From contig JBDRKQ010000163.1 in assembly GCA_043813895.1 (NCBI GenBank), positions 1 through 8,586 on the forward strand: DNA of 8,586 bases, read 5' to 3'. The notes beneath the pieces are model-generated. The model saw nothing but the letters and a program-made list of their open reading frames with translations, was not told the DNA's origin and did not search any database. A program made the position numbers and the translations under genes. Numbering within the stretch: position 1 is the first letter of the stretch; each line of letters begins with the position of its first letter. Of the stretch, positions 1 through 6,447 are shown piece by piece. The DNA is from CAZTAR01 sp043813895. Lineage in GTDB: Bacteria > Planctomycetota > Phycisphaerae > UBA1845 > UTPLA1.

Positions 1-176
1 AGTTGCTCCGGCATGACCTTCGTTGATCGCACCACGAGCACGGCCGGCTTGACATCTGCGAGCGCTTTGACCAGCGCTGCCTCTTTCAGATCAGGATCGA
101 ACGTGACCTCGCAGCCCATTTCCTTGAGCTGCGCGATACCCGTGGATTCGAATTTGTCCGCAATCAGGACCTTCAT
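1..176 (-). CDS. serA: D-3-phosphoglycerate dehydrogenase, N-terminal part (runs off the left edge)
   Basis: Only the first 58 codons are present; the gene continues beyond base 1. The protein starts MKVLIADKFESTGIAQLKEM and continues through FDPDL to a VLVVRSTKV strand. This is the usual N-terminal fold of the D-isomer 2-hydroxyacid dehydrogenases and matches best the 3-phosphoglycerate dehydrogenases that open serine synthesis by oxidising 3-phosphoglycerate with NAD. The ATG at 176-174 is preceded on the minus strand by GTGAGGTG, a fair Shine-Dalgarno site six or so bases upstream. The NAD-binding domain, catalytic Arg/Glu/His and any ACT domain lie outside, so another hydroxyacid dehydrogenase of the same family cannot be excluded. 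It is divergent from the acyltransferase at 504. Confidence 0.8.
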   Translation of the reverse strand, partial: MKVLIADKFESTGIAQLKEMGCEVTFDPDLKEAALVKALADVKPAVLVVRSTKVMPEQ

Positions 177-351
177 GTTGCACCTCACAGTTGCGACTCT
201 TCTTCTACGCGGCCGGATCGATCTTACGCATTGTCGTCGGCCCGGGCGCTGTCTTTTTCCGACATTCCACCGACACCTCGGTGCAGCCGCGCGCCGCCTG
301 CCCGGTCGGCAGGCATTGTTGCGGCAACATGCCCAGAACACAACATCGACA

Positions 352-393
352 GCCGGGAGGACGCATCCTTCCGCCCGGCCTTTTGACCTTTTC
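352..393 (+). terminator. Possible intrinsic terminator or leader hairpin
   Basis: GCCGGG (352-357) pairs with CCCGGC (374-379). An inner AGGA/TCCT stem closes a CGCA loop, with a four-base bulge between the two stems. The 3' side runs into CTTTTGACCTTTT. This is terminator-like on the plus strand only; the minus strand has no T-run. No plus-strand gene lies upstream to be terminated, so it would end an unannotated short transcript or act in a leader. The interrupted T-tract and bulge keep confidence low. Confidence 0.35.
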
Positions 394-411
394 AGATCTT
401 GCGGGCACTAT
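383..411 (+). promoter_or_regulatory. Candidate sigma-70-type promoter for the acyltransferase
   Basis: TTGACC (383-388) and CACTAT (406-411) are separated by 17 bases. The -35 is five of six to consensus; the -10 keeps the important A2 and T6 but is otherwise weak. Predicted transcription would start near 418, leaving a leader of about 85 bases before the ATG at 504. It overlaps the T-tract of the hairpin at 352-379. Confidence 0.3.
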
Positions 412-503
412 CTGGCGGTGGAGCCACGCAGAAACCCGAACATGGGAAGACCTGCCCCCGTTCGCAAAGCCAGCGGACTTGACCAGATACAGAGGACTCG
501 ACG

Positions 504-1328
504 ATGACCGAGGGAACCGCCAAACCCTACGACCCGAAGTTCGGCATTCAATGGTTCGTGTTTCTCGACGGATTCCTCCGTCTCTTCATCTGGTACAGCT
601 CGATCGCCTTGAGCGTCGCGCTCTTTACCGTCTGCGACGCCTGGCCGAAGCCGTCCATCATCAACGCCGACCTGAGCACTGCCTGGCTCTGGGGCCAGAA
701 GCTCAGCCATCTGGTCTTCCTGTTCAACATCTTCTACATCGCGCACCTGCTCGTCTTCCGCCTCATCATCCCGACGCCCAGGGCGGGTCGCTACGAGATC
801 GGCCCGGGCAAGCGTCCCAGCCGGCAACTCGTGTATTCCGCCTTTCTCGCGGCACTCACCAAGGCGAGGTATCAAGCGCCATTCCCCGGCTTCCTCGTCT
901 TCCACCTAGTCAGTCTGCCGCCCCTCAAGTGGATCATGAACCCCATCTTCGGCCCCAAGTCGAAGTCCTCCTACATCGCCGAGCCCTGCATCATCGATCC
1001 GTACAACGTGACGATCGGCCGCAATGTCATCATCGGTTTCGGCAGCACTATCGCCGGGCACTACCAAGAACGCGACGCCGTCTTCCTCGCCAAGACCATC
1101 ATCGAAGACGACGTCTTGATCGGCGGGCACTCCGCGATCGCAGGCTCGCACATCAAACGCGGCGCAATCATCGGGGCGGGCTCCATGGTCCTCGCCGGCT
1201 GCGTCGTCGGAGAATACGAATACTGGTCAGGCAACCCCGCCCGCCGACGCCGCGTATTCAAGCCGAAAGAACCAGCCTCCACAGGGCAGGACCCGCAACC
1301 TGACGACTCCGTTGACGCCGCGCCCTAG
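504..1328 (+). CDS. Membrane-anchored hexapeptide-repeat (left-handed beta-helix) acyltransferase
   Basis: This 274-residue protein has two hydrophobic helices near the N-terminus (about residues 17-45 and 65-90) followed by a C-terminal left-handed beta-helix domain (about 158-247). The repeat turns are visible as IGRNVIIG, IEDDVLIGG, IKRGAIIGAG and VLAGCVVG. The domain ends in the WSGNPAR turn typical of acetyl/acyltransferases of this fold. Histidines in AGHYQER (H186) and GGHSAI (H209) are candidates for the catalytic base. The acyl group would be moved to a sugar or lipid at the membrane; the substrate is not readable. A tail of about 20 residues rich in Pro, Asp and Gln looks disordered. 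The start is supported by AGAGGA at 491-496, seven bases before the ATG. It is convergent with trpF, 45 bases apart, with no clear terminator between them. Confidence 0.82.
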   Translation: MTEGTAKPYDPKFGIQWFVFLDGFLRLFIWYSSIALSVALFTVCDAWPKPSIINADLSTAWLWGQKLSHLVFLFNIFYIAHLLVFRLIIPTPRAGRYEIGPGKRPSRQLVYSAFLAALTKARYQAPFPGFLVFHLVSLPPLKWIMNPIFGPKSKSSYIAEPCIIDPYNVTIGRNVIIGFGSTIAGHYQERDAVFLAKTIIEDDVLIGGHSAIAGSHIKRGAIIGAGSMVLAGCVVGEYEYWSGNPARRRRVFKPKEPASTGQDPQPDDSVDAAP

Positions 1329-1373
1329 TTGTCAGATCCACTTCAGACACGTCACGATCTTCGACGGCATCGT

Positions 1374-2024
1374 TCACCCCCGCCGGGTGGCGCTGCGGAC
1401 GGTTGCCACGAATCGCCCGATCTTTTCGGCGGACTTGATGCCCGGCTCGTCCTCGACGCCGCTCGATACGTCCACCCCCCACGGGCGCAGGCGTCTGATT
1501 CCCGCCCGGACGTTTTCGGGAGTGAGGCCGCCGGCGAGGATCAGCGGCGGCGGGTCGTCCAGCGCGCCGGCCTCGCGCACGCCTGCGACGAGGTCCCAGT
1601 CGAAACGCCGGCCGCTGCCGCCGCGCGACTCTGCCGAAAACGCATCGAGCAGGATGCCACCGATGCCCGCGTCGCGAAATGCGTGGACCTTCTCCGCGAA
1701 CGCCCGGTCGCGAACACGAAGCGCCTTGATTGCCCGCAAGCCCAAGAGCTTGTCGACGAATGCCGGCGATTCGTCGCCGTGGAGTTGCACCTCGCTCAGG
1801 CCGACCTCGGTTGCGGTCCGAACCACCGTTGCCGATCTGGCGTTGACAAACACGCCCACGACCGAGACGAACGGCGGTAGCGCGGCGACGATCTCGCGTG
1901 CCTGTCGCATGCTCACTTGCCGCGGTGATTTCGCGAAGACCAGGCCGATCGCGTCGGCGCCTGCCACCGCCGCGATCACCGCGTCTTGTGGCCTCGTGAT
2001 GCCGCAAATCTTGATCCGAATCAT
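1374..2024 (-). CDS. trpF: Phosphoribosylanthranilate isomerase
   Basis: This enzyme catalyses the Amadori rearrangement of N-(5'-phosphoribosyl)anthranilate to CdRP, the third step of tryptophan synthesis from chorismate, in the cytoplasm. The 216 residues are the normal length for a single-domain TrpF TIM barrel. The N-terminus reads MIRIKICGIT with the general-base Cys at residue 7. The general-acid Asp is D127 in ILLDAF. VQLHGDE is at 79-85, and the phosphate-binding loops are LAGGLTPENV (163-172) and WGVDVSSGVE (182-191). It stands alone, without other trp genes, so the pathway genes are dispersed here. The ATG at 2024-2022 has a modest GGCGGG upstream. The first repeat arm (2040-2064) begins only 15 bases before the start codon, so any transcript starting beyond 2148 would carry the large hairpin in its leader. 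Confidence 0.95.
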   Translation of the reverse strand: MIRIKICGITRPQDAVIAAVAGADAIGLVFAKSPRQVSMRQAREIVAALPPFVSVVGVFVNARSATVVRTATEVGLSEVQLHGDESPAFVDKLLGLRAIKALRVRDRAFAEKVHAFRDAGIGGILLDAFSAESRGGSGRRFDWDLVAGVREAGALDDPPPLILAGGLTPENVRAGIRRLRPWGVDVSSGVEDEPGIKSAEKIGRFVATVRSATRRG

Positions 2025-2039
2025 CGCACCCGCCTGATG

Positions 2040-2148
2040 GTAGCGTCGGCCCCCTGTGGCCGACGATGATTACCGACCGGCTTCCACGGCCGACAGGGGC
2101 GTCGGCCGCTACAAGACTGGAACGTCGGCCACAGGGGGCCGACGCTAC
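2040..2148. repeat. Cluster of three REP-like hairpins with GTAG heads
   Basis: Three units share the layout GTAGC head, 7-bp stem, 6-base loop. Unit 1 is on the plus strand at 2040-2064: GTAGC, GTCGGCC, CCCTGT, GGCCGAC. Unit 3 is its exact 25-base inverse at 2124-2148. Unit 2, also on the minus strand (about 2084-2112), has GTAGC with the stem halves swapped: GGCCGAC, GCCCCT, GTCGGCC. Units 1 and 3 can also pair over their full 25 bases to make one large cruciform. A GTAG tetranucleotide at the foot of an imperfect palindrome is the hallmark of bacterial REP elements mobilised by RAYT (Y1 transposase-like) proteins. Assignment to that class is my inference from the layout. A fourth, diverged unit lies at 8156-8180. 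Confidence 0.8.
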
Positions 2149-2165
2149 GAGGCGCTTGTGCCACA

Positions 2166-2183
2166 GTTCGGCCGCGGCCGAAC
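2166..2183. repeat. 18-base perfect palindrome
   Basis: Positions 2166-2183 read GTTCGGCCGCGGCCGAAC, identical on both strands. It lies in the trpF-recJ gap, outside both repeat families. It could be an operator for a dimeric regulator or simply a GC-rich hairpin. There is no T-run on either side, so it is not an intrinsic terminator. Confidence 0.5.
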
Positions 2184-2320
2184 GCCGCACTGTCCTATCC
2201 CGCCGTCACAGCGTACCATGCCCCCGTCAAGGACGAAACTGTCAGGCACTGGGTCCGTGACGGTTCAGGCAGTTCGCGAATCAGCGAAGCGGAACATGAT
2301 ATCACTCGCGTCGGGTACCT

Positions 2321-2441
2321 GATCCGAGCCCCGAGCGCAAGCGAGCGGGTCAGGCGACATGCGGCCTGTCCACGAAAACCCCACGCTGGCGCTTGGGGCT
2401 CGGATCGGAAAACCCGCGCTTGCGCCTGGGGCTCTGATCGG
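2321..2441. repeat. Three copies of a second interspersed repeat (GGGGCTCkGATC family)
   Basis: Copy 1 (about 2321-2350) is on the minus strand; read that way it has CCGCTCGCTTGCGCTC then GGGGCTCGGATC. Copies 2 and 3 are on the plus strand as a tandem with a 34-base period, each beginning AAAACCC (2375 and 2409) and ending GGGGCTCGGATCGG and GGGGCTCTGATCGG. GATCCGAGCCCC at 2321-2332 and GGGGCTCGGATC at 2395-2406 are perfect inverse 12-mers, so copies 1 and 2 can form a stem. Related copies are at 6193-6222 and 8191-8281. The block ends 19 bases before the recJ start and accounts for the spurious in-frame extension upstream of it. Confidence 0.8.
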
Positions 2442-2450
2442 CCCCGTGTC

Positions 2451-2454
2451 GGAG
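2451..2454 (+). promoter_or_regulatory. Shine-Dalgarno site fixing the recJ start
   Basis: GGAG sits six bases before the ATG at 2461. The alternative in-frame ATG at 2359 has no such site, and the codons from it up to 2441 are largely repeat sequence, so 2461 is preferred. Confidence 0.65.
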
Positions 2455-2460
2455 ACGCTC

Positions 2461-4215
2461 ATGTCCAAGGATTGGATCATCGCTCCCCCCGCCGCATGCC
2501 GAGACGAACTCGCCCGCGCCCTGCACATCTCTCCGATCGTCGCACAGGTACTGGCCAACCGGGGTGTCAGCGACACCGGCGCAGCCCGCGGGTTCCTCAG
2601 CCCGCGGCTCGGCGACATCCTCTCGCCGGAGGCGATGCCCGCAACACGGCCCGCCGCGGACAGGATCGCCGCCGCCGTCCAAAACGGTGAATCCATCGTC
2701 ATCTTTGGCGACTACGACGTGGACGGCATCACGGGAGTGTCAATCCTCTGGCACTGCCTGAAGCTCGCCGGCGTCGAACCGGGCTTCTACATCCCGCACC
2801 GCCTCGAAGAGGGCTACGGCATCAGCACCGACGCCATCGACACGCTCGCCGACGAAGGCGCGAAGCTCATCGTCACCGTTGACTGTGGCGTGACCGCCGT
2901 TGAATCCGCCGCCCGGGCGAAAGAGCGCGGCGTCGATCTCATCATCACGGACCACCACAACCCGGACACGGACGCTTCCGGCGCCATGCGATTGCCCGAT
3001 GCGCTCATCGTTCACCCCGGCATCGGCCCGCAGGACGAACCGCCTTATCCAAACGCGGACCTCTGCGGCGCGGGCGTCGCGTTCAAGCTGGCGTGGGCCG
3101 TCGCGCAGACGCTATCAAAGACAGACAAGGTCACGCCAGAGTTCCGCGCGTTCCTGATCGAAGCCCTCGGCCTCGCGGCACTCGGCACCATCGCGGATGT
3201 CGTGCCGCTTGTCGGAGAGAACCGCCTCATCGCGCACCACGGCTTGCAGGGCCTGCCGCAAAGTCACCATCCCGGGATCAAGGCCCTCATCCATTCCGCC
3301 GGACTCGCCGGGAAGAAGCTCGACGGCTACGACATCGGCTATCGGCTCGCGCCACGGCTCAACGCGATCGGCCGCATGGGCCACGCGCAGGTCGCCGTCG
3401 AGATGCTCACGCGATCAACACCCACCGAGGCGGTCCGCATCGCTGAGAATCTCGAGCAGCAAAACCGCGCCCGGCAGACGCTGGAACGAAAAATCGCCGC
3501 GCAGGCGAAGGAAATGGTCGTGGAGCAGGGTCAGGACTCCGACGCCGTCCGTGCCATCGTCCTGGCATCAGAGGGTTGGCATGCGGGCGTCATCGGAATC
3601 GTCGCCAGCAGGATCGTCGACGAGTTCTGCCGGCCCGCCGTTTTGATTGCACTTGAAGATGGACAGGGACAAGGCTCCGGGCGCAGCATCAAGAACTTCC
3701 CGCTCGGTGATGTGCTCAACGAGTGCCGCGAACACCTCATCGCATGCGGCGGACACGATATGGCCGCGGGGCTGCGGATCGACGCGAGCAAGATCGACGA
3801 GTTTCGTGTCGCCTTCCAGGCCAGAGCCGGCCAACGACTCACCGCCGCGGACCTCAAGCCCAAACTCCACATCGACGACGTCGTGGATCTGGGGCAACTC
3901 GACGAGCAGCTTGTCGAGAGCCTCGCCAGGCTCGAACCGTTCGGCGCGGGCAACCCAGCGCCGCGACTCGCGACGGAGATGCTCGATGTGACAGGCGAAC
4001 CGCGGACGGTCGGCTCTCCGCCAAACCATCTTCAGGTCGTCCTGGGCGACGGCCGCACGCAGTGCAAGGGCATCGCGTTCGGCCAAGCCAAAGTTCGCGA
4101 ACAACTCCTCGACTGCCGCCGATGTCGTGTTGCGTTTCGGCCGATACTGAATGAGTGGAACGGACGGCGAAACGTCGAAATGCAGATCATCGATTTCAAG
4201 TTCCCCGACGCATGA
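2461..4215 (+). CDS. recJ: Single-stranded-DNA-specific 5'-3' exonuclease RecJ
   Basis: RecJ degrades single-stranded DNA 5' to 3' in RecF-pathway recombination, mismatch repair and base-excision repair. The 584 residues are a normal RecJ length. All core DHH-family motifs are present: FGDYDVDGITG (82-92), VDCG (140-143), TDHHNP (163-168) with the DHH metal ligands, and TIADVVPL (243-250). The region GRMGHA (304-309) leads into the DHHA1 domain with SEGWHAGVIGIVASR (370-384), GSGRSI (405-410) and GGHDMAAG (430-437). The OB-fold segment opens with LEPFGAGNP (491-499). Nothing key is missing, so it should be active. The start at 2461 is chosen from the GGAG site and the usual RecJ N-terminus. 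The stop overlaps the next start as ATGA, so the two genes are probably translated from one message. The partner is a membrane glycosyltransferase with no evident functional link. Confidence 0.95.
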   Translation: MSKDWIIAPPAACRDELARALHISPIVAQVLANRGVSDTGAARGFLSPRLGDILSPEAMPATRPAADRIAAAVQNGESIVIFGDYDVDGITGVSILWHCLKLAGVEPGFYIPHRLEEGYGISTDAIDTLADEGAKLIVTVDCGVTAVESAARAKERGVDLIITDHHNPDTDASGAMRLPDALIVHPGIGPQDEPPYPNADLCGAGVAFKLAWAVAQTLSKTDKVTPEFRAFLIEALGLAALGTIADVVPLVGENRLIAHHGLQGLPQSHHPGIKALIHSAGLAGKKLDGYDIGYRLAPRLNAIGRMGHAQVAVEMLTRSTPTEAVRIAENLEQQNRARQTLERKIAAQAKEMVVEQGQDSDAVRAIVLASEGWHAGVIGIVASRIVDEFCRPAVLIALEDGQGQGSGRSIKNFPLGDVLNECREHLIACGGHDMAAGLRIDASKIDEFRVAFQARAGQRLTAADLKPKLHIDDVVDLGQLDEQLVESLARLEPFGAGNPAPRLATEMLDVTGEPRTVGSPPNHLQVVLGDGRTQCKGIAFGQAKVREQLLDCRRCRVAFRPILNEWNGRRNVEMQIIDFKFPDA

Positions 4216-5897
4216 GCGAACAGACCGATCTATCACCGACGACGAACGCCACACGCCCGCACACACGCATCGTGCCGTCAGACTACCTCTGCGCGGCACT
4301 CATCCTGCTGACGGTCCTCATCCTGGGCGTGCCCGGCATCACGACCGGCGGCCTCGGCTGGTCGGATGCCCCACAGCACACGTTCGACGGCATCTTCGTC
4401 CTCGATTTCCTTAGACAGCGGCCCTTTGACAATCCGCGCCAGTGGGCAGAGCAGTTCTACCTATTCAACCCGGCCCTCGGCATCGTGGCCTACTGGCCGC
4501 CCGGCTTCGCGATCGTGGAGGCCGCGGTCTTCGCAGTCTTCGGCGTCAGCGTTGCAGCCGCGCGAGTCACCGTTCTCCTCTTCGCGTCCGGCGCGGGCAT
4601 TCTCATGTTCTCACTAGGACGGCGCTGGTTCGATCGGCTGACCGGGCTGTTCGCCGCGCTGCTGCTCATCACTTGCCCGCACGGCGCGCTCTGGTTGGGA
4701 GACGTGATGCTCGAATGGCCCGCGGCCTTCTGGCTCCTCGCCGTCTGCTACGCCTACCAGAAGGACCGCGACACGCTCCTCGCGCGTTGGGCGGTCGCGC
4801 TGGCCGCCGCAGTCGTGATGGCCTTCATAACCAAACAGACGGCAGGCTTCATCCTGCCGGTGCTATTGCTGCACGCGATTCTCGCAGGCGACCGACGGCG
4901 CTACCTGCTCCGCCCCGCATTCATCATCCCTGTTGTGGTTGCGTTCGCGGTCATCGTCGGCTACACGGCGTTTGCCCGACTTCATGCCGCCTTGCCCTCG
5001 ACGCTGCTCAGACCGTCGACCGACGACCTTCTGTTCTACCCGCGTCACATGCCGGAGATCGTGGGCTGGCCGCTCCTGCCGCTTGCGGTGCTGGGCTTGG
5101 GAACGCTCATCGCCGCGCCGGATCGGCGTGCTCGCGGCCTGCTACTGCTATGGTTCCTGGCCTGGGTCGCGTTCAGCACGGCCATCTCCGCGAAGGAGCC
5201 GAGGTACTTCTTCTTCGCGTTGCCGCCGCTGATGTTCGCCGCCGTGCGATTCCTCCTGCCGCAGGCCCGGCGAGGCGAACGGGAGCAACTCATTCGCTGG
5301 AAGACAGATGCCGTCCGCTTGGCACTCTTGGTCGCACTGGTTTGCACACAGGCCGGCTTGGCGCTGGCGAGGTCGACAGGCCGCCTTCCCGACTACGGCC
5401 CAGCCGTTGCCGCCCTCGCCGATCGCCCGGATGCCGATCTCGTCCTCGTGGATGCGGTCCGCGACGGGCAATTCGTCTTTGATGCTTACCGGAATAACCG
5501 CACCCGAGGCAGGATCATTCCACTTCGGGCGAGCAAGCTCCTGTATGCGCGGGCCGCCAGGATGAAATACTCGGGGCAAATCTTCGCCCGCACCGAGCAG
5601 GACATCATCGACCTCCTGGACAAGTACGGTATTCGCTACATCGTCATCGAGTCGGCCTTGCCAAGGACGCACTACACGGACGCCGACCCGTTGCCTCGAA
5701 AGCTCTTGAGAAGGCTGCTGGCCGAAGATCCGCGATTCCGACTTGTCGATGCCTGGCCGCTACGATGCGGCGACCCGATATGGGACCACGTCGAGTTGAG
5801 GCTCTACGCCTACTCGGATTGTCCGCCAAGATCATCCGACACGATCACGCTCTCCTTTCCCGGTATGGGACGTGAAATCACCTTCCGCATCCCATAA
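4212..5897 (+). CDS. GT-C type membrane glycosyltransferase (ArnT/PMT-like)
   Basis: The protein has 561 residues with about eleven hydrophobic helices between residues 25 and 390, followed by a soluble C-terminal domain (about 395-561). The layout matches dolichyl- or polyprenyl-phosphate-sugar dependent glycosyltransferases of the PMT_2/ArnT group. Acidic residues in the first extracytoplasmic loop (WSDAPQHTFDG, 50-60) sit where this group has its catalytic Asp. YWPPGF (94-99) corresponds to the usual HxPP-type motif, and KEPRYFFFALPPL (328-340) is a typical late loop-helix element. It would transfer a sugar from a lipid carrier to a lipid or protein outside the membrane; the acceptor is unknown. 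The ATG at 4212 shares ATGA with the recJ stop, giving translational coupling. An in-frame ATG at 4155 lies inside recJ and would add 19 residues copied from recJ coding sequence in another frame, so it is not used. Confidence 0.85.
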   Translation: MSEQTDLSPTTNATRPHTRIVPSDYLCAALILLTVLILGVPGITTGGLGWSDAPQHTFDGIFVLDFLRQRPFDNPRQWAEQFYLFNPALGIVAYWPPGFAIVEAAVFAVFGVSVAAARVTVLLFASGAGILMFSLGRRWFDRLTGLFAALLLITCPHGALWLGDVMLEWPAAFWLLAVCYAYQKDRDTLLARWAVALAAAVVMAFITKQTAGFILPVLLLHAILAGDRRRYLLRPAFIIPVVVAFAVIVGYTAFARLHAALPSTLLRPSTDDLLFYPRHMPEIVGWPLLPLAVLGLGTLIAAPDRRARGLLLLWFLAWVAFSTAISAKEPRYFFFALPPLMFAAVRFLLPQARRGEREQLIRWKTDAVRLALLVALVCTQAGLALARSTGRLPDYGPAVAALADRPDADLVLVDAVRDGQFVFDAYRNNRTRGRIIPLRASKLLYARAARMKYSGQIFARTEQDIIDLLDKYGIRYIVIESALPRTHYTDADPLPRKLLRRLLAEDPRFRLVDAWPLRCGDPIWDHVELRLYAYSDCPPRSSDTITLSFPGMGREITFRIP

Positions 5898-6118
5898 TTG
5901 GCCCAGCCGCCGGCTGGCACATTCTTTTCCAACGAAGCCTTGCACACCGCGCCGGTTGTATCGTACTTTCTCAGTGAGCACCGAATCCTGACGGTGCAGG
6001 CAAAGAGGCTAAGAGGACTGCAGCGCACGGATGAGAGGAGGGGCAGGTTACTCCAAGCCTGCTACAGCACGAATGGCCTTATAGAGAGATCATCGACAGG
6101 TCCCACACAACACCCAGC
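5898..6118 (+). other. Gap downstream of the glycosyltransferase, possible long 3' UTR or small RNA
   Basis: There are 221 bases between the glycosyltransferase stop and the strong terminator at 6119. A short hairpin CCAGC/GCTGG follows the stop closely (5903-5917) and is trailed by a weak T-rich stretch (ATTCTTTT). A second small stem GCAGG/CCTGC lies near 6043-6062. I recognise no known RNA (not RNase P, tmRNA, SRP RNA or a tRNA). A TTG-initiated frame from 5898 to 6227 looks random. The stretch could be untranslated 3' sequence or an unnamed small RNA ending at the terminator. Confidence 0.4.
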
Positions 6119-6168
6119 GGCGTCCGGCTCTGGCTGCCTCCTACAGAGCCGGGCGCCCATTTTCATTT
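6119..6168 (+). terminator. Strong intrinsic terminator
   Basis: A 14-bp stem, with a single G-T wobble, joins 6119-6132 (GGCGTCCGGCTCTG) to 6144-6157 (CAGAGCCGGGCGCC) across an 11-base loop. It is followed by CATTTTCATTT. The T-rich side makes it a plus-strand terminator, suited to closing the recJ-glycosyltransferase transcript and insulating the dapL promoter downstream. The T-tract is interrupted, which is common in GC-rich genomes. Confidence 0.65.
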
Positions 6169-6192
6169 GGCTAGCACTGATTCTTCAATCTA

Positions 6193-6222
6193 AGCCCCAA
6201 GCGCCAGCGCGGGATGTTCGTG
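6193..6222 (-). repeat. Single inverted copy of the second interspersed repeat
   Basis: Positions 6193-6222 match the reverse complement of 2371-2400 at 27 of 30 positions, including the cores AGCCCCAAGCGCCAGCG and TTCGTG. The match extends past the palindromic core, so it is a true relative of copy 2 at 2375-2408 and not chance GC-rich similarity. It lies in the gap between the terminator at 6119-6168 and the dapL promoter. Confidence 0.75.
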
Positions 6223-6270
6223 GATAGTCCGAAGGTATTCGGGTACGTCTTCGGTGAGGGGTGGCACTAT

Positions 6271-6300
6271 CAAGGATCGATCCGCGAGGATCGCTCCTTG
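6271..6300. repeat. 30-base near-perfect hairpin with GCGA loop
   Basis: CAAGGA, a T-C mismatch, then CGATCC pair with GGATCG and TCCTTG around a GCGA tetraloop (GNRA type): 12 pairs with one mismatch. It ends 85 bases before the -35 box of the dapL promoter, so it is not in the predicted dapL leader. No T-run follows. The role is unknown: a regulator site, a structured short RNA or a lone repeat unit are all possible. Confidence 0.6.
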
Positions 6301-6385
6301 GCAGTGGTTGGAATCCCGTTTATTGCTCCACGGCCACGCTCCACGCGTTCCGAGTTACGCTTGACCGTGCCACCCTCGACACGTG

Positions 6386-6415
6386 TTGACGCTCGATTCG
6401 CCCCTTCTCTACAAT
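6386..6415 (+). promoter_or_regulatory. Sigma-70-type promoter for dapL-folK
   Basis: TTGACG (6386-6391) and TACAAT (6410-6415) each match five of six consensus bases, with an 18-base spacer. The predicted start is near 6422, giving a leader of about 26 bases with the GGAGGG site before the ATG at 6448. An 8-base palindrome ACACGTGT (6379-6386) touches the -35 box and could be an operator half. This promoter rules out in-frame starts further upstream. Confidence 0.65.
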
Positions 6416-6435
6416 CGCCGCGAATGAACGACGTC

Positions 6436-6441
6436 GGAGGG
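6436..6441 (+). promoter_or_regulatory. Shine-Dalgarno site fixing the dapL start
   Basis: GGAGGG is six bases before the ATG at 6448. The in-frame ATG at 6424 has no such site and would sit at the very 5' end of the predicted transcript. Confidence 0.75.
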
Positions 6442-6447
6442 TGCTTC

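Larger units (their letters stand above)
177..503. other. Divergent intergenic region between serA-like gene and acyltransferase
   Basis: I see no convincing gene in these 327 bases. It must carry the start signals of both flanking genes. Visible structure: a perfect 7-bp hairpin GCCTGCC/GGCAGGC with a 5-base loop at 296-314, a small GTTGC/GCAAC palindrome just after it (318-328), the terminator-like hairpin at 352-379, and a possible promoter at 383-411. Open frames crossing the region are continuations of shadows of the acyltransferase gene. I found no good minus-strand -35/-10 pair for serA. Confidence 0.6.

Noticed and set aside
191..1303. Long plus-strand open frame (370 codons) overlapping the acyltransferase in another frame
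   Set aside because: The translation is Arg/His/Pro-rich with no domain, typical of a shadow frame in GC-rich DNA; the 504-1328 frame has membrane helices and hexapeptide repeats.
1258..2190. Minus-strand open frame (310 codons) overlapping trpF
   Set aside because: Arg/Gly-rich shadow; trpF in the 1374-2024 frame carries all catalytic motifs.
2040..2441. CRISPR array
   Set aside because: Copies are in both orientations, diverged and irregularly spaced, with no uniform spacers and no cas genes.
4155..4211. Earlier in-frame start for the glycosyltransferase at 4155
   Set aside because: It lies entirely within recJ coding sequence; the ATGA overlap at 4212 is the normal coupled arrangement.
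5898..6227. TTG-initiated 109-codon frame after the glycosyltransferase
   Set aside because: No ribosome-binding site, no recognisable domain, and it runs through the terminator stem at 6119-6157 and the repeat at 6193-6222.
6169..6447. Lysine or other riboswitch in front of dapL
   Set aside because: The predicted transcript starts near 6422, leaving only about 26 leader bases, and no conserved riboswitch core is visible upstream.
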